Shown here: positions 43,929 through 52,360 of the stretch, piece after piece
Layout: every line of letters begins with the position of its first letter
How positions within the stretch are numbered: position 1 is the first letter of the stretch
Assembly: GCA_002493905.1 (NCBI GenBank)
Contig: DLAJ01000017.1
Coordinates: forward strand, 1-64,000
Direction: 5' to 3'
Length of the DNA: 64,000 nt
Origin: Lachnospiraceae bacterium UBA7050
GTDB lineage: Bacteria; Bacillota; Clostridia; Lachnospirales; Lachnospiraceae
Position numbers and translations under genes: made by a program
Notes under the pieces: model-generated
The model's input: the letters and a program-made list of their open reading frames with translations, nothing else
Told to the model about the DNA's origin: nothing
Database searches by the model: none

Positions 43929-43998
43929 TATACCGTTGTTCGATAACAGACCGGATAGGTCCTGATACCGGGAACCCGGAGGAAGAAGGAGAGCACAG

Positions 43999-45453
43999 AT
44001 GAATAAAGAGCAAATGTTTGAAAACAGACCGGTCAGCATGAACAGTCATAATAATCTGCTGCAGATCGAAGAGCATATTTATTATTTGGATGATGTAGAA
44101 AAGCCGAATGTATTCAGAAACATGTTCCCGTATTCCGAGGTTCCTAAAATTCCGTTTAATGACAGAATCGTGCCGCATAATATGCCAAAGGATATCTGGA
44201 TCACGGATACGACGTTTCGGGACGGTCAGCAGTCAAGAGCGCCTTATACGACGGAACAGATCGTGACGATCTATGATTATCTGCACCGTCTGGGCGGTGA
44301 AAACGGTATGATCCGTGCAAGTGAATTCTTTTTATACAGTAAAAAAGACCGCGATGCGGTATATAAATGCATGGAAAGAGGATACCGTTATCCGGAAGTA
44401 ACGAGCTGGATTCGGGCGAGCAAGGAAGATTTTAAGCTTGTGAAGGAAATCGGCATGAAGGAGACCGGCATTTTGGTCAGCTGCTCCGACTATCATATTT
44501 TCCTGAAATTAAAAATGAACCGCAGACAGGCGATGGAACATTACTTAAGCATTGTCAAAGCGTGTCTGGAGGAGGGGATCAGTCCCAGATGTCATTTGGA
44601 AGATATTACGAGAGCGGATATTTATGGCTACGTCGTGCCGTTCTGCTTAGAGTTGATGAAACTGATGGAAGAATATCATATTCCGATTAAAGTACGCGCC
44701 TGTGATACGATGGGGTATGGCGTGAACTATCCGGGTGCAGTCATACCCCGCAGCGTACAGGGAATCATTTATGCGCTTTATACGCATGCGGGTGTACCGC
44801 ACGAACTAATTGAATGGCATGGGCATAATGATTTTTATAAAGCAGTCGTTAACTCGACAACTGCGTGGCTTTACGGCTGTTCGGGCATTAATACATCCTT
44901 GTTTGGCATCGGAGAGAGAACAGGAAATACGCCGCTTGAGGCGATGGTTTTTGAATATGCGCAGCTTCGGGGCGACTTGAACGGGATGGATACGACGGTC
45001 ATAACGGAACTGGCGGAGTATTATGAAAAAGAGATTGGTTATCAGATTCCGCCGCGCACGCCGTTCGTCGGAAAAAACTTTAATGTGACGCGCGCGGGAA
45101 TTCATGCGGACGGGCTTTTGAAAAACGAAGAGATCTATAATATTTTTGATACGGATAAGTTCTTGAACAGACCGGTTCTCTGCGCGGTATCAAACACATC
45201 GGGACTGGCAGGGATTGCACATTGGATTAATACGTATTATAAGCTAAAACCCGGAGAGATGGTGGAGAAGCATTCTCCTCTCGTGGAAGAAGTGAAAAAG
45301 TGGGTGGATGAAGAATATGCCCAGGGGCGTGTTACGGTAATGACGGATGAGGAGCTCACGAAGGTCATTGATGAGAACTGCGCGAAGCTCGGTATCACGC
45401 TGCGTTCAGGAAAGGAGCAGGAGAAGAATGCAGAAGCAGGATGTGAAAAATGA
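43999..45453 (+). CDS. 2-isopropylmalate synthase-like enzyme, probable Re-citrate synthase
   Basis: 484 aa member of the HMGL/isopropylmalate synthase superfamily. Metal- and acyl-CoA-site signatures are present: 'ITDTTFRDGQQSRAPYTTEQ' (about 69-88), 'HLEDITRADIYGY' and 'EWHGHNDFYKAVVNSTTAWLYG', with the His-x-His metal pair. A leucine-binding regulatory domain is missing. Members with this layout include the Re-citrate synthase of Clostridium kluyveri, which replaces ordinary citrate synthase in anaerobes. Here it is directly followed by a GntR regulator and isocitrate dehydrogenase, which points to citrate formation rather than leucine or homocitrate synthesis. No leu genes are near. The assignment is inferred from context. 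Confidence 0.75.
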   Translation: MNKEQMFENRPVSMNSHNNLLQIEEHIYYLDDVEKPNVFRNMFPYSEVPKIPFNDRIVPHNMPKDIWITDTTFRDGQQSRAPYTTEQIVTIYDYLHRLGGENGMIRASEFFLYSKKDRDAVYKCMERGYRYPEVTSWIRASKEDFKLVKEIGMKETGILVSCSDYHIFLKLKMNRRQAMEHYLSIVKACLEEGISPRCHLEDITRADIYGYVVPFCLELMKLMEEYHIPIKVRACDTMGYGVNYPGAVIPRSVQGIIYALYTHAGVPHELIEWHGHNDFYKAVVNSTTAWLYGCSGINTSLFGIGERTGNTPLEAMVFEYAQLRGDLNGMDTTVITELAEYYEKEIGYQIPPRTPFVGKNFNVTRAGIHADGLLKNEEIYNIFDTDKFLNRPVLCAVSNTSGLAGIAHWINTYYKLKPGEMVEKHSPLVEEVKKWVDEEYAQGRVTVMTDEELTKVIDENCAKLGITLRSGKEQEKNAEAGCEK

Positions 45454-46126
45454 GGTGACGGATAAATATTCCCTACGCGGAAGAGTTTTTCAGCGCCTGC
45501 GCAATGATATATTGAGCGGACGTTATCAGGAAAACGAAGAACTGAAGGAAGTCGCCATCGGGGACGAGCTTGGCGTCTCCCGAACACCGGTGCGTGAAGC
45601 ATTCCGTCAGCTGGAGTTAGAGGGACTGATACAGATTATTCCCAATAAGGGAGCCTATGTGACAGGGATCACGTTAAAGGATGTGGAGGACATTTACCGG
45701 ATGCGCTCTCCTCTCGAAGGATTATGCGCAAGATGGGCGACGGCTCATATTACGAAAGAGCAGATGGAGGAGATGGAGGAAAACGTCTATCTCTCGGAGT
45801 TTCATGCACAAAAAGGTCATCTGGATCAGATGGCGGAGATGGATAATCGTTTTCACGAGATCATGTATGAGGCGTCGGATTCAAAAATGCTGGAACATCT
45901 GTTGAAGGATTTTCATCAGTATGTTCTGAGGGTCAGACAGAAAACATTGTCAAGCAATGCGCGGAGCGCTGCGTCAAACAATGAACACCGGATGATTATG
46001 GAAGCGATCAAGAGCGGAGACGCGGACAGAGCAGAGCAGCTTGCCAATCAGCATATTGTGAATGCCTATAATAATATGATTCAAAATGGATTATATGAAA
46101 TTTACGGGCAGGAAAAAACAGAATAA
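45428..46126 (+). CDS. GntR-family (FadR-type) transcriptional regulator
   Basis: 232 aa from ATG 45428, preceded by AGGAG; it overlaps the previous gene by 26 bases. An N-terminal winged helix (about 12-75, 'EELKEVAIGDELGVSRTPVREAFRQLELEGLI') is followed by a helical FCD ligand domain (about 85-225) with the metal-type positions 'DNRFHEIMYEAS' and a His in 'EHRMIMEAI'. FCD regulators respond to organic acids. Being between the citrate-forming enzyme and icd, it probably controls this block in response to a tricarboxylate or related acid. Confidence 0.9.
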   Translation: MQKQDVKNEVTDKYSLRGRVFQRLRNDILSGRYQENEELKEVAIGDELGVSRTPVREAFRQLELEGLIQIIPNKGAYVTGITLKDVEDIYRMRSPLEGLCARWATAHITKEQMEEMEENVYLSEFHAQKGHLDQMAEMDNRFHEIMYEASDSKMLEHLLKDFHQYVLRVRQKTLSSNARSAASNNEHRMIMEAIKSGDADRAEQLANQHIVNAYNNMIQNGLYEIYGQEKTE

Positions 46127-46156
46127 AGTAAAAGGAAAAGGAGGCAGGATAACAGA

Positions 46157-47374
46157 ATGGGAAAAATTCAGATGACAACGCCGATTGTGGAGATGGACGG
46201 CGACGAGATGACGAGAATTCTGTGGAAAATGATCAAGGACGAGCTGATTACTCCTTATATTGATCTGAAGACGGAGTATTATGACCTTGGTTTAGCACAC
46301 AGAAACGAGACAGATGATCAGGTAACGATTGATTCGGCGGAGGCCGCCAGAAAATATGGCGTTGCGGTAAAATGTGCAACAATCACGCCAAATGCTGCGC
46401 GTATGGAAGAGTATCACTTAAAGGAAATGTGGAAAAGTCCGAATGCGACCATCCGGGCTGCTTTGGACGGGACGGTATTCCGCACCCCGATTATTGTCAA
46501 AGGAATCGAGCCGGTAGTAAAAACATGGAAAAAACCGATCACGCTTGCGAGACATGCTTACGGGGATGTCTATAAAAATACTGAAATTCGCGTACCGGGC
46601 GCCGGAAAGGCGGAACTTGTCTTCACATCGGAGGACGGAACCGAGACAAGGGAACTGATTCATCAGTTTGACGGACCGGGAATCATACAGGGAATCCATA
46701 ATACGGACCGCTCGATCACAAGCTTCGCGCATGCTTGTTTTCAGTATGCGCTTTCGACAAAGCAGGATTTGTGGTTTGCAACAAAAGATACCATTTCCAA
46801 AAAATATGACCATCATTTTAAGGATGTATTTGCCGAATTATATGAAAAGGAGTACCGGGAGCCGTTTGAACGTGCCGGGATTACTTATTTTTATACGCTG
46901 ATTGATGATGCGGTCGCGCGTGTCATGAAGGCGGAGGGCGGATTTATCTGGGCTTGCAAAAATTATGACGGAGATGTCATGAGCGACATGGTAAGTTCTG
47001 CATGCGGTTCCCTTGCCATGATGACGTCGGTACTCGTGTCACCGGACGGAATTTATGAGTATGAGGCTGCACATGGAACGGTACAGCGCCATTATTATAA
47101 ATATTTGAAGGGTGAAGAGACCTCGACCAATCCGGTAGCGACGATTTTTGCATGGACGGGCGCATTGAAGAAGCGCGGCGAGCTTGACGGGCTTCCTGAG
47201 CTGGAGGATTTTGCCGGACGTCTTGAAAAAGCAGCGCTTTCGACGATTGAAGCAGGGAAAATGCCGAAGGAACTGTCGCTGATTACAAATCTCGAAAATG
47301 TGACGGTTCTAAACACCGAAGCATTCATAAAGGCGATCCGTGAAACGCTTGATGAAGGGCTCATGAAAGCGTGA
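46157..47374 (+). CDS. icd: NADP-dependent isocitrate dehydrogenase
   Basis: 405 aa of the eukaryote-like (dimeric) IDH class. It starts '[20 protein letters not shown]' and has the substrate loop '[19 protein letters not shown]' (about 94-113) and the metal-binding Asp-rich '[20 protein letters not shown]' (about 268-287). It converts isocitrate to 2-oxoglutarate with NADP and supplies glutamate. It follows the Re-citrate synthase candidate and the GntR gene with a GGAGG site. The aconitase gene needed between the two is not in the window. Confidence 0.95.
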   Translation: MGKIQMTTPIVEMDGDEMTRILWKMIKDELITPYIDLKTEYYDLGLAHRNETDDQVTIDSAEAARKYGVAVKCATITPNAARMEEYHLKEMWKSPNATIRAALDGTVFRTPIIVKGIEPVVKTWKKPITLARHAYGDVYKNTEIRVPGAGKAELVFTSEDGTETRELIHQFDGPGIIQGIHNTDRSITSFAHACFQYALSTKQDLWFATKDTISKKYDHHFKDVFAELYEKEYREPFERAGITYFYTLIDDAVARVMKAEGGFIWACKNYDGDVMSDMVSSACGSLAMMTSVLVSPDGIYEYEAAHGTVQRHYYKYLKGEETSTNPVATIFAWTGALKKRGELDGLPELEDFAGRLEKAALSTIEAGKMPKELSLITNLENVTVLNTEAFIKAIRETLDEGLMKA

Positions 47375-47460
47375 GATGGAATGATAAGGATGAAAAGCGC
47401 GGAAAATGCGAAGTGTCGTGGCCTTTAAGGGGTTTCATCCGGTAAAGGGTAAGGCAGATA

Positions 47461-47516
47461 GACATATTCAAATAAAACGGCGTCTAAAAAGTGTGCCGTT
47501 CATTGGATATGTCTTT
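47461..47516 (+). terminator. Terminator after icd
   Basis: Outer stem GACATAT (47461-47467) with ATATGTC (47507-47513), inner stem AACGGC/GCCGTT, T-run at 47513-47518. The two-part shape is unusual, so the call is moderate. Confidence 0.5.
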
Positions 47517-47545
47517 TTGCGTGTACCCTTTTCAAGGCGTTTACA

Positions 47546-47574
47546 TTGACATTTTTTTAACAGGCTATTATAAT
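47546..47574 (+). promoter_or_regulatory. rex promoter
   Basis: TTGACA (47546-47551), 17-base spacer, TATAAT (47569-47574). TTTTTTAACA in the spacer resembles one half of a Rex operator, but the other half is not clear, so autoregulation is not shown. Confidence 0.8.
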
Positions 47575-47610
47575 AATTAAAAGGATTTGAAATTTTAGGA
47601 GTAAGCGCGG

Positions 47611-48285
47611 ATGGGGGAAAAAGAAATATCACAGGCTGTCGTTGCAAGGCTTCCGAGATATTTCCGTTATCTTGGAGAATTAAGAGAACAGGGAGTGGAA
47701 CGGATTTCTTCAGGGGACCTGAGTGTGATCATGAATGTGACTGCTTCACAGATACGGCAGGATTTCAATCATTTTGGCGGCTTCGGACAACAGGGGTATG
47801 GTTATAATGTTGATTTCCTGTATCATGAGATTGGCCGTATTTTGGGTTTGGACGAGGAACATCAGCTTGTCATTATTGGAGCTGGAAACTTAGGGCAGGC
47901 GCTGGCAAATTACATGAATTTTGAAAAGCGTGGATTTCTTGTTAAGGGCGTGTTCGATGTGAATCCGAAGCTTGTCGGGAGGCAGCTCCGCGGCTTAGAG
48001 ATCATGCACATGGACGGTCTGGAACATTTTATAAAAATGCATAAGATTGACATTGCGGTGCTGACCGTTCCGAAAGACAGTGCGATTGAGACGGCAAAAT
48101 TACTTGTTTTGTGCGGCGTAAAGGCAATCCTGAATTTTGCGCATGTCGATCTGAATGTACCGGAAGGGGTACAGGTAGAAAACGTGCATTTGTCGGATAG
48201 TCTGATGAAATTGTCCTATAATCTTCACCGGTATGAGGAAGCTTTTGGTAAAAAGACATCCGGGGGAGGCGGGAAAGAGGGTTGA
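47611..48285 (+). CDS. rex: Redox-sensing transcriptional repressor Rex
   Basis: 224 aa. An N-terminal winged helix (about 1-78) contains 'SSGDLSVIMNVTASQIRQDF' and the typical 'DFNHFGGFGQQGYGYNV'. A Rossmann domain with 'IIGAGNLGQALANY' (GAGNLG at 90-95) binds NADH/NAD, and the C-terminal helix swaps between subunits. Rex represses fermentation and energy genes when NADH is low. Its own consensus promoter lies 37 bases before the ATG. It is adjacent to central carbon genes here. Confidence 0.96.
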   Translation: MGEKEISQAVVARLPRYFRYLGELREQGVERISSGDLSVIMNVTASQIRQDFNHFGGFGQQGYGYNVDFLYHEIGRILGLDEEHQLVIIGAGNLGQALANYMNFEKRGFLVKGVFDVNPKLVGRQLRGLEIMHMDGLEHFIKMHKIDIAVLTVPKDSAIETAKLLVLCGVKAILNFAHVDLNVPEGVQVENVHLSDSLMKLSYNLHRYEEAFGKKTSGGGGKEG

Positions 48286-48293
48286 CCAGACAT

Positions 48294-48983
48294 ATGGGAG
48301 CGAACGTAGGAAAAAATTTTGAACCGGCGCTGGAGGGAAAGAGTATTGCACCGCTTACGCTGGATCAGAAATGGCATAAGCTGTTTACGGTCATCAAGCC
48401 TTCAAGACAATTAAAGAGTCTGGAGAAACAGCTTGACCAGCTGATTAAAAAGCAGGGCGGCGCAACGACGCAGAGCAAGGAAATCCGTAAGCTTAAAAGT
48501 AAATTGATGAGAGAAATCTTAGAACTTCAGTCGGGAACATTAAAAGGCGGAAGCGATGCGGCAATTCAGAAAAAGCTGGATGAAAACACGAGGCTGATCA
48601 ATGAATGTAATGAGAAGCTGGCAGATTATAAAGAAGAACTTTTAGAGCTTCCGGCACAGATTGAGCATGTCAATAAAGCGCTGATGCTGGAGACGATGGC
48701 GCTGTGCTATGCTGAGCTAAATGAAAATGAGCGCGTCATTGACCGGATTACGGATTGGATTACGACAGTACGCGTGGAACTGAAAAAGCAGATTTTACGC
48801 AAACAGGAGCGGGAGATTCGTAATCAGGAAGTTTATCATTACCTGCACGGCGTATTCGGACCGGAGGTGTTGAATCTGTTTGATGTCAAATATGACTGGG
48901 AACAGAAGCGCAAAGAGCGCATTGAGATGAAAAAAGAGCAGGGCGGGCAAAAGAAGCCGGGTACAAAGCAGACAGAAAAATAA
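48294..48983 (+). CDS. Coiled-coil protein of unknown function
   Basis: 229 aa cytoplasmic protein. The middle (about residues 40-180) is strongly helical and coiled-coil-like ('LKSLEKQLDQLIKKQGG', 'KKLDENTRLINECNEKLADYKEELLEL'); the C-terminal region ends in a basic, Gln/Lys-rich tail. It follows rex closely (a TTG start at 48282 overlapping the rex stop is also possible) and precedes nnrDE. I do not recognise the family. Similar rex-adjacent genes occur in Lachnospiraceae, so it may be a conserved companion of unknown role. Confidence 0.65.
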   Translation: MGANVGKNFEPALEGKSIAPLTLDQKWHKLFTVIKPSRQLKSLEKQLDQLIKKQGGATTQSKEIRKLKSKLMREILELQSGTLKGGSDAAIQKKLDENTRLINECNEKLADYKEELLELPAQIEHVNKALMLETMALCYAELNENERVIDRITDWITTVRVELKKQILRKQEREIRNQEVYHYLHGVFGPEVLNLFDVKYDWEQKRKERIEMKKEQGGQKKPGTKQTEK

Positions 48984-49005
48984 AGGCAGGGGTACGGTAA
49001 CCGAT

Positions 49006-50652
49006 ATGGACTATGTAGTCACAACTGAGCAGATGCGGTTCTGTGACCGCCAGACGAGCGCATATTTTCAGATCCCGGAGACGGTATTGATGGAACGCGC
49101 GGCGCTTGCCGTCGCAGAGAAAGCCTTTGGCATGATATCTCCTTCCAACGGAGATCGGTGGGAAATTCGTGTTCTTGTTTTATGCGGCAGCGGAAATAAC
49201 GGTGCAGACGGGTATGCGGCGGCCCGCCTTCTTAAGCAGAAAGGCGCGCGTGTGTGTGCACTTTTTTGTGGTGAGACAGAAAAAAGATCACCTCTAAACC
49301 GGATGCAGGGAGAGATTGCGCAGCGTTATGGCGTTGTGTGCGGCACGTTTGTAGAACAGAATGGAAGATTGACAATCTCTGCGCGCAAAGATGGGCAGAT
49401 TGAATATGATAGTATAGAGGGGGCATCGTATGACCTTGTGATTGACGCGCTGTATGGCATTGGTCTTTCGCGGCCGATTGAGAGCAGTGTGGGAAGACTC
49501 CTTTCGGAAATCGGAACATGGCGGAAACCTGTACTGGCAGCTGATATGCCAAGCGGGATTGATTCTGAGAATGGGGCTGTCATGGGCCGTGCACTTGCTG
49601 CAGATCAGACAGTTACATTCGGATTTATGAAAATCGGTCTGATGGTGCAGGAGGGGGCTGCCTATACGGGAAGCGTGTCGGTTGCGGATATTGGCATCAC
49701 GGCGGATTCTTTTATGGGGGATATGCCGAAACGCGTTATACTTGAACCGCAGGACATTGCGAATTTGTTCCCTGAGCGGAAAGAAAACGGAAATAAAGGA
49801 ACTTTTGGTAAGCTGCTTCTCATGGCAGGTTCGCCGCAGATGAGCGGGGCCTGTACGCTTGCAGCTCTGGCAGCATATCGTGCAGGTGCGGGAATGGTCA
49901 GGGTTGTAACATGTCACGAAAACGTACCGGTCTTAAAGCAGATGCTTCCCGAAGCGCTGATAACGGTAGTGGATGACAATCTGCCGGCAGAGGAAAAAGA
50001 CCGGCGGTTATTGGAGGCGGCGGACTGGGCAGATGTGGTTGCTGCGGGCTGTGGAATCGGGACATCGGACGGAATGTGGGAGACAGTCCGGCAATTATAT
50101 GATATGATGTGCAGGGAGCAGCGCGAAAAGCCGCTTATTTTGGATGCAGATGCTCTGAACCTGATATCGCGGACGGGAAAACCGGCGGAATTTTTACGGA
50201 AAAGAGCGCCTTATACAACGGTGCTGACGCCGCATGCCGGTGAACTGGCGCGGCTCTGCGGATGTACGATTACAGAGCTTAAGGCGGATTTTGTGAATGT
50301 CTCAGAGGAATTTGCGGCGGCTTCCGGATGTATTCTTGCCGCGAAGGAAGCGCGGACATATCTTTGCATGGCCGATGAAGGCGGCGTTCGCCGGGGCTGT
50401 TTTAACCTGACGGGGAACGACGGTATGGCGACGGCAGGAGCGGGGGATGTATTGACGGGGATGATCGCAGCAATGGCGGCGGTGGTTCCCGACCTGTTTG
50501 ACGCTGCGTGCGTGGGTGTTTATCTGCATGGACTCGCAGGGACGCATGCTTCAGAGGAGCTTGGGAAAGATGCGGTTATGGCATCGGATATTGTCCGGCA
50601 TATTCCAGGGGCGCTGCAAAGCATGCGCATTCTGCGGAAAAAGCAATATTAG
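49006..50652 (+). CDS. nnrDE: Bifunctional NAD(P)HX epimerase/dehydratase
   Basis: 548 aa fusion that repairs hydrated NADH/NADPH. The N-terminal domain (about 1-225) is the YjeF epimerase with 'VLVLCGSGNNGADGYAAARLL' and 'YDLVIDALYGIGL'. The C-terminal domain (about 235-545) is the ADP/ATP-dependent dehydratase of the ribokinase fold, with 'LILDADALNLISRTG', 'TVLTPHAGELARLCG' and the ATP-site 'GNDGMATAGAGDVLTGMIA'. Bifunctional forms are the usual bacterial architecture. It lies in a group with alr and mazF, as in many Firmicutes. Confidence 0.95.
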   Translation: MDYVVTTEQMRFCDRQTSAYFQIPETVLMERAALAVAEKAFGMISPSNGDRWEIRVLVLCGSGNNGADGYAAARLLKQKGARVCALFCGETEKRSPLNRMQGEIAQRYGVVCGTFVEQNGRLTISARKDGQIEYDSIEGASYDLVIDALYGIGLSRPIESSVGRLLSEIGTWRKPVLAADMPSGIDSENGAVMGRALAADQTVTFGFMKIGLMVQEGAAYTGSVSVADIGITADSFMGDMPKRVILEPQDIANLFPERKENGNKGTFGKLLLMAGSPQMSGACTLAALAAYRAGAGMVRVVTCHENVPVLKQMLPEALITVVDDNLPAEEKDRRLLEAADWADVVAAGCGIGTSDGMWETVRQLYDMMCREQREKPLILDADALNLISRTGKPAEFLRKRAPYTTVLTPHAGELARLCGCTITELKADFVNVSEEFAAASGCILAAKEARTYLCMADEGGVRRGCFNLTGNDGMATAGAGDVLTGMIAAMAAVVPDLFDAACVGVYLHGLAGTHASEELGKDAVMASDIVRHIPGALQSMRILRKKQY

Positions 50653-50680
50653 AACATGATAGACAGTGAAGGGATTGGCA

Positions 50681-51907
50681 ATGAAGATAGAAGGACAAAA
50701 TTGGAATGATCTGCATTTTGACCGGGTATGTGCGTATATAGATTTGGATGCAATTAAAAAGAATCTGAGGGGGATTCATGCGCATATGCCGGACGGGGCG
50801 AAACTTGCCGCCGTACTGAAGGCGGACGGTTACGGACACGGGAGCGTTGCCATTGCACGGGAATTGGAGAAGGAAGATTTTATTTGGGGATATGCACTTG
50901 CTGTTGCACAAGAGGCCTTCCAGCTTCGCGAGGCAGGCATTCAGAAACCGATTCTAATGCTTGGTTATACTTTCCCGGATTGCTATGAAGAATTGATACG
51001 GCAGGAAATCCGGCCGGCGGTATTCAGCATAGAGATGGCAGAGGAACTGTCGAAAGCGGCGGTGCGCGTAGGAAAGAAGGTCAAGGTACATGTTAAAGTC
51101 GATACCGGTATGGGGAGAATTGGAATTTTTCCCGGGGAGGGCGGAGTCGCCTTTGTTGATGCCGTATCGAAAATGGAAGGATTGGAGATAGAAGGTATTT
51201 TCACTCATTTTGCGAAAGCGGACGAAGCGGATAAGACGGATTGCCTTCGTCAGGCAGCGCGGTTTACAGAGTTTATCGGCCGCGTAGAAGAACAGCTTGG
51301 GATTGTTATTCCCATAAAGCACTGCTCGAACAGTGCGGCGATTTTAGAACTGCCGGAATTCTGCATGGACATGGCGCGTGTAGGAATCGCCATGTATGGG
51401 ATGCCGCCTTCCGATGAAGTACAGATAGAAGAGGCAGCGCTTACGCCGGCATTATCGTGGAAAAGCCATATTGTATTCGTGAAAGAGATTGAGGCGGGAT
51501 CAAGCGTTAGCTACGGCGGTCTGTTTACAGCGCGGGAAACGATGCTGGTCGCAACAATTCCGGTCGGCTATGCGGACGGTTATCCAAGGAGCCTGACGGG
51601 AAAAGGAAGCGTACTGATACATGGAAGGCGCTGCCCGATTCTCGGCAGGATATGCATGGATCAGTTTATGGTGGATGTCAGTAAAATTCCGGACGTAAAA
51701 GTCGGAGATGAGGTGATCCTTTTAGGAAAAGATAACGGGGAACAGATTACGGCGGAAGAGCTTGGCGCATTGTCGGGACGTTTTAATTATGAGCTGGTCT
51801 GTGATATTAATAAGCGCATTCCAAGAGTTTATCTGAAAAACGGAAAGCCGGCTGCTTATAAAGACGATCTGTGCGGCTGCGGGGTAGTCGATATCGTAAG
51901 CGATTGA
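50681..51907 (+). CDS. alr: Alanine racemase
   Basis: 408 aa PLP enzyme making D-alanine for peptidoglycan. The PLP-binding Lys47 is in 'AAVLKADGYGHGS', the second catalytic residue is a Tyr in 'SSVSYGGLFTA' (about 278-288), and the conserved 'VKVDTGMGRIG' and 'GRICMDQFMVDVS' are present. The start at 50681 follows GAAGGGA by 6 bases; the GTG at 50666 is in frame but less well placed. It is 28 bp after nnrDE and precedes mazF, an order often seen in Firmicutes (alr, antitoxin, toxin), but the antitoxin gene is missing here. Confidence 0.96.
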   Translation: MKIEGQNWNDLHFDRVCAYIDLDAIKKNLRGIHAHMPDGAKLAAVLKADGYGHGSVAIARELEKEDFIWGYALAVAQEAFQLREAGIQKPILMLGYTFPDCYEELIRQEIRPAVFSIEMAEELSKAAVRVGKKVKVHVKVDTGMGRIGIFPGEGGVAFVDAVSKMEGLEIEGIFTHFAKADEADKTDCLRQAARFTEFIGRVEEQLGIVIPIKHCSNSAAILELPEFCMDMARVGIAMYGMPPSDEVQIEEAALTPALSWKSHIVFVKEIEAGSSVSYGGLFTARETMLVATIPVGYADGYPRSLTGKGSVLIHGRRCPILGRICMDQFMVDVSKIPDVKVGDEVILLGKDNGEQITAEELGALSGRFNYELVCDINKRIPRVYLKNGKPAAYKDDLCGCGVVDIVSD

Positions 51908-51988
51908 TATTTTTGCGGTCCTTTAGTATACCGGAAGATATGTTTGTCCATAATGTACATATCAACAGGAATGAAAGGATCAAAGTTT

Positions 51989-52330
51989 ATGAGACGTGGG
52001 GATGTATTTTACGCGGATTTGAGACCGGTTGTCGGATCGGAGCAGGGAGGGGTCAGACCTGTTTTGATCATTCAGAATGATATTGGGAACAGACATAGTC
52101 CGACGGTGATCTGTGCGGCGATCACATCAAAAATGAATAAAGCGAAGCTGCCGACCCATATCGAATTGTCCGCATTGCGTTATGATATGGATAAAGATTC
52201 GGTGATTTTACTCGAACAGCTTCGGACAATTGATAAATCAAGATTAAAAGATAAGGTGTGCCACCTGGACGAAGAAATCATGCGCCGGGTGGACAGAGCA
52301 CTCTGTATCAGTCTTGAAATACATACATGA
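51989..52330 (+). CDS. mazF: MazF/NdoA-type endoribonuclease toxin
   Basis: 113 aa, close to the 116 aa of B. subtilis NdoA. The catalytic region is conserved: '[20 protein letters not shown]' at the N-terminus with Arg and Thr-type positions ('[12 protein letters not shown]'), '[10 protein letters not shown]' and '[16 protein letters not shown]'. MazF cleaves mRNA at specific triplet-like sites. The start at 51989 has AAAGGA 9 bases upstream. Only 81 bp separate it from alr, so no room exists for a mazE/EndoAI antitoxin gene upstream. Nothing of that kind is found downstream either. The toxin may be silenced by other means or act on a restricted target. Confidence 0.93.
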   Translation: MRRGDVFYADLRPVVGSEQGGVRPVLIIQNDIGNRHSPTVICAAITSKMNKAKLPTHIELSALRYDMDKDSVILLEQLRTIDKSRLKDKVCHLDEEIMRRVDRALCISLEIHT

Positions 52331-52360
52331 GAGACTGGGAGCACACGGAAAGGAAGGAAA

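Noticed and set aside
47546..47574. Rex operator in its own promoter
   Set aside because: Only one half-site-like piece (TTAACA) is seen; a full TTGTnAA...TTnACAA palindrome is missing.
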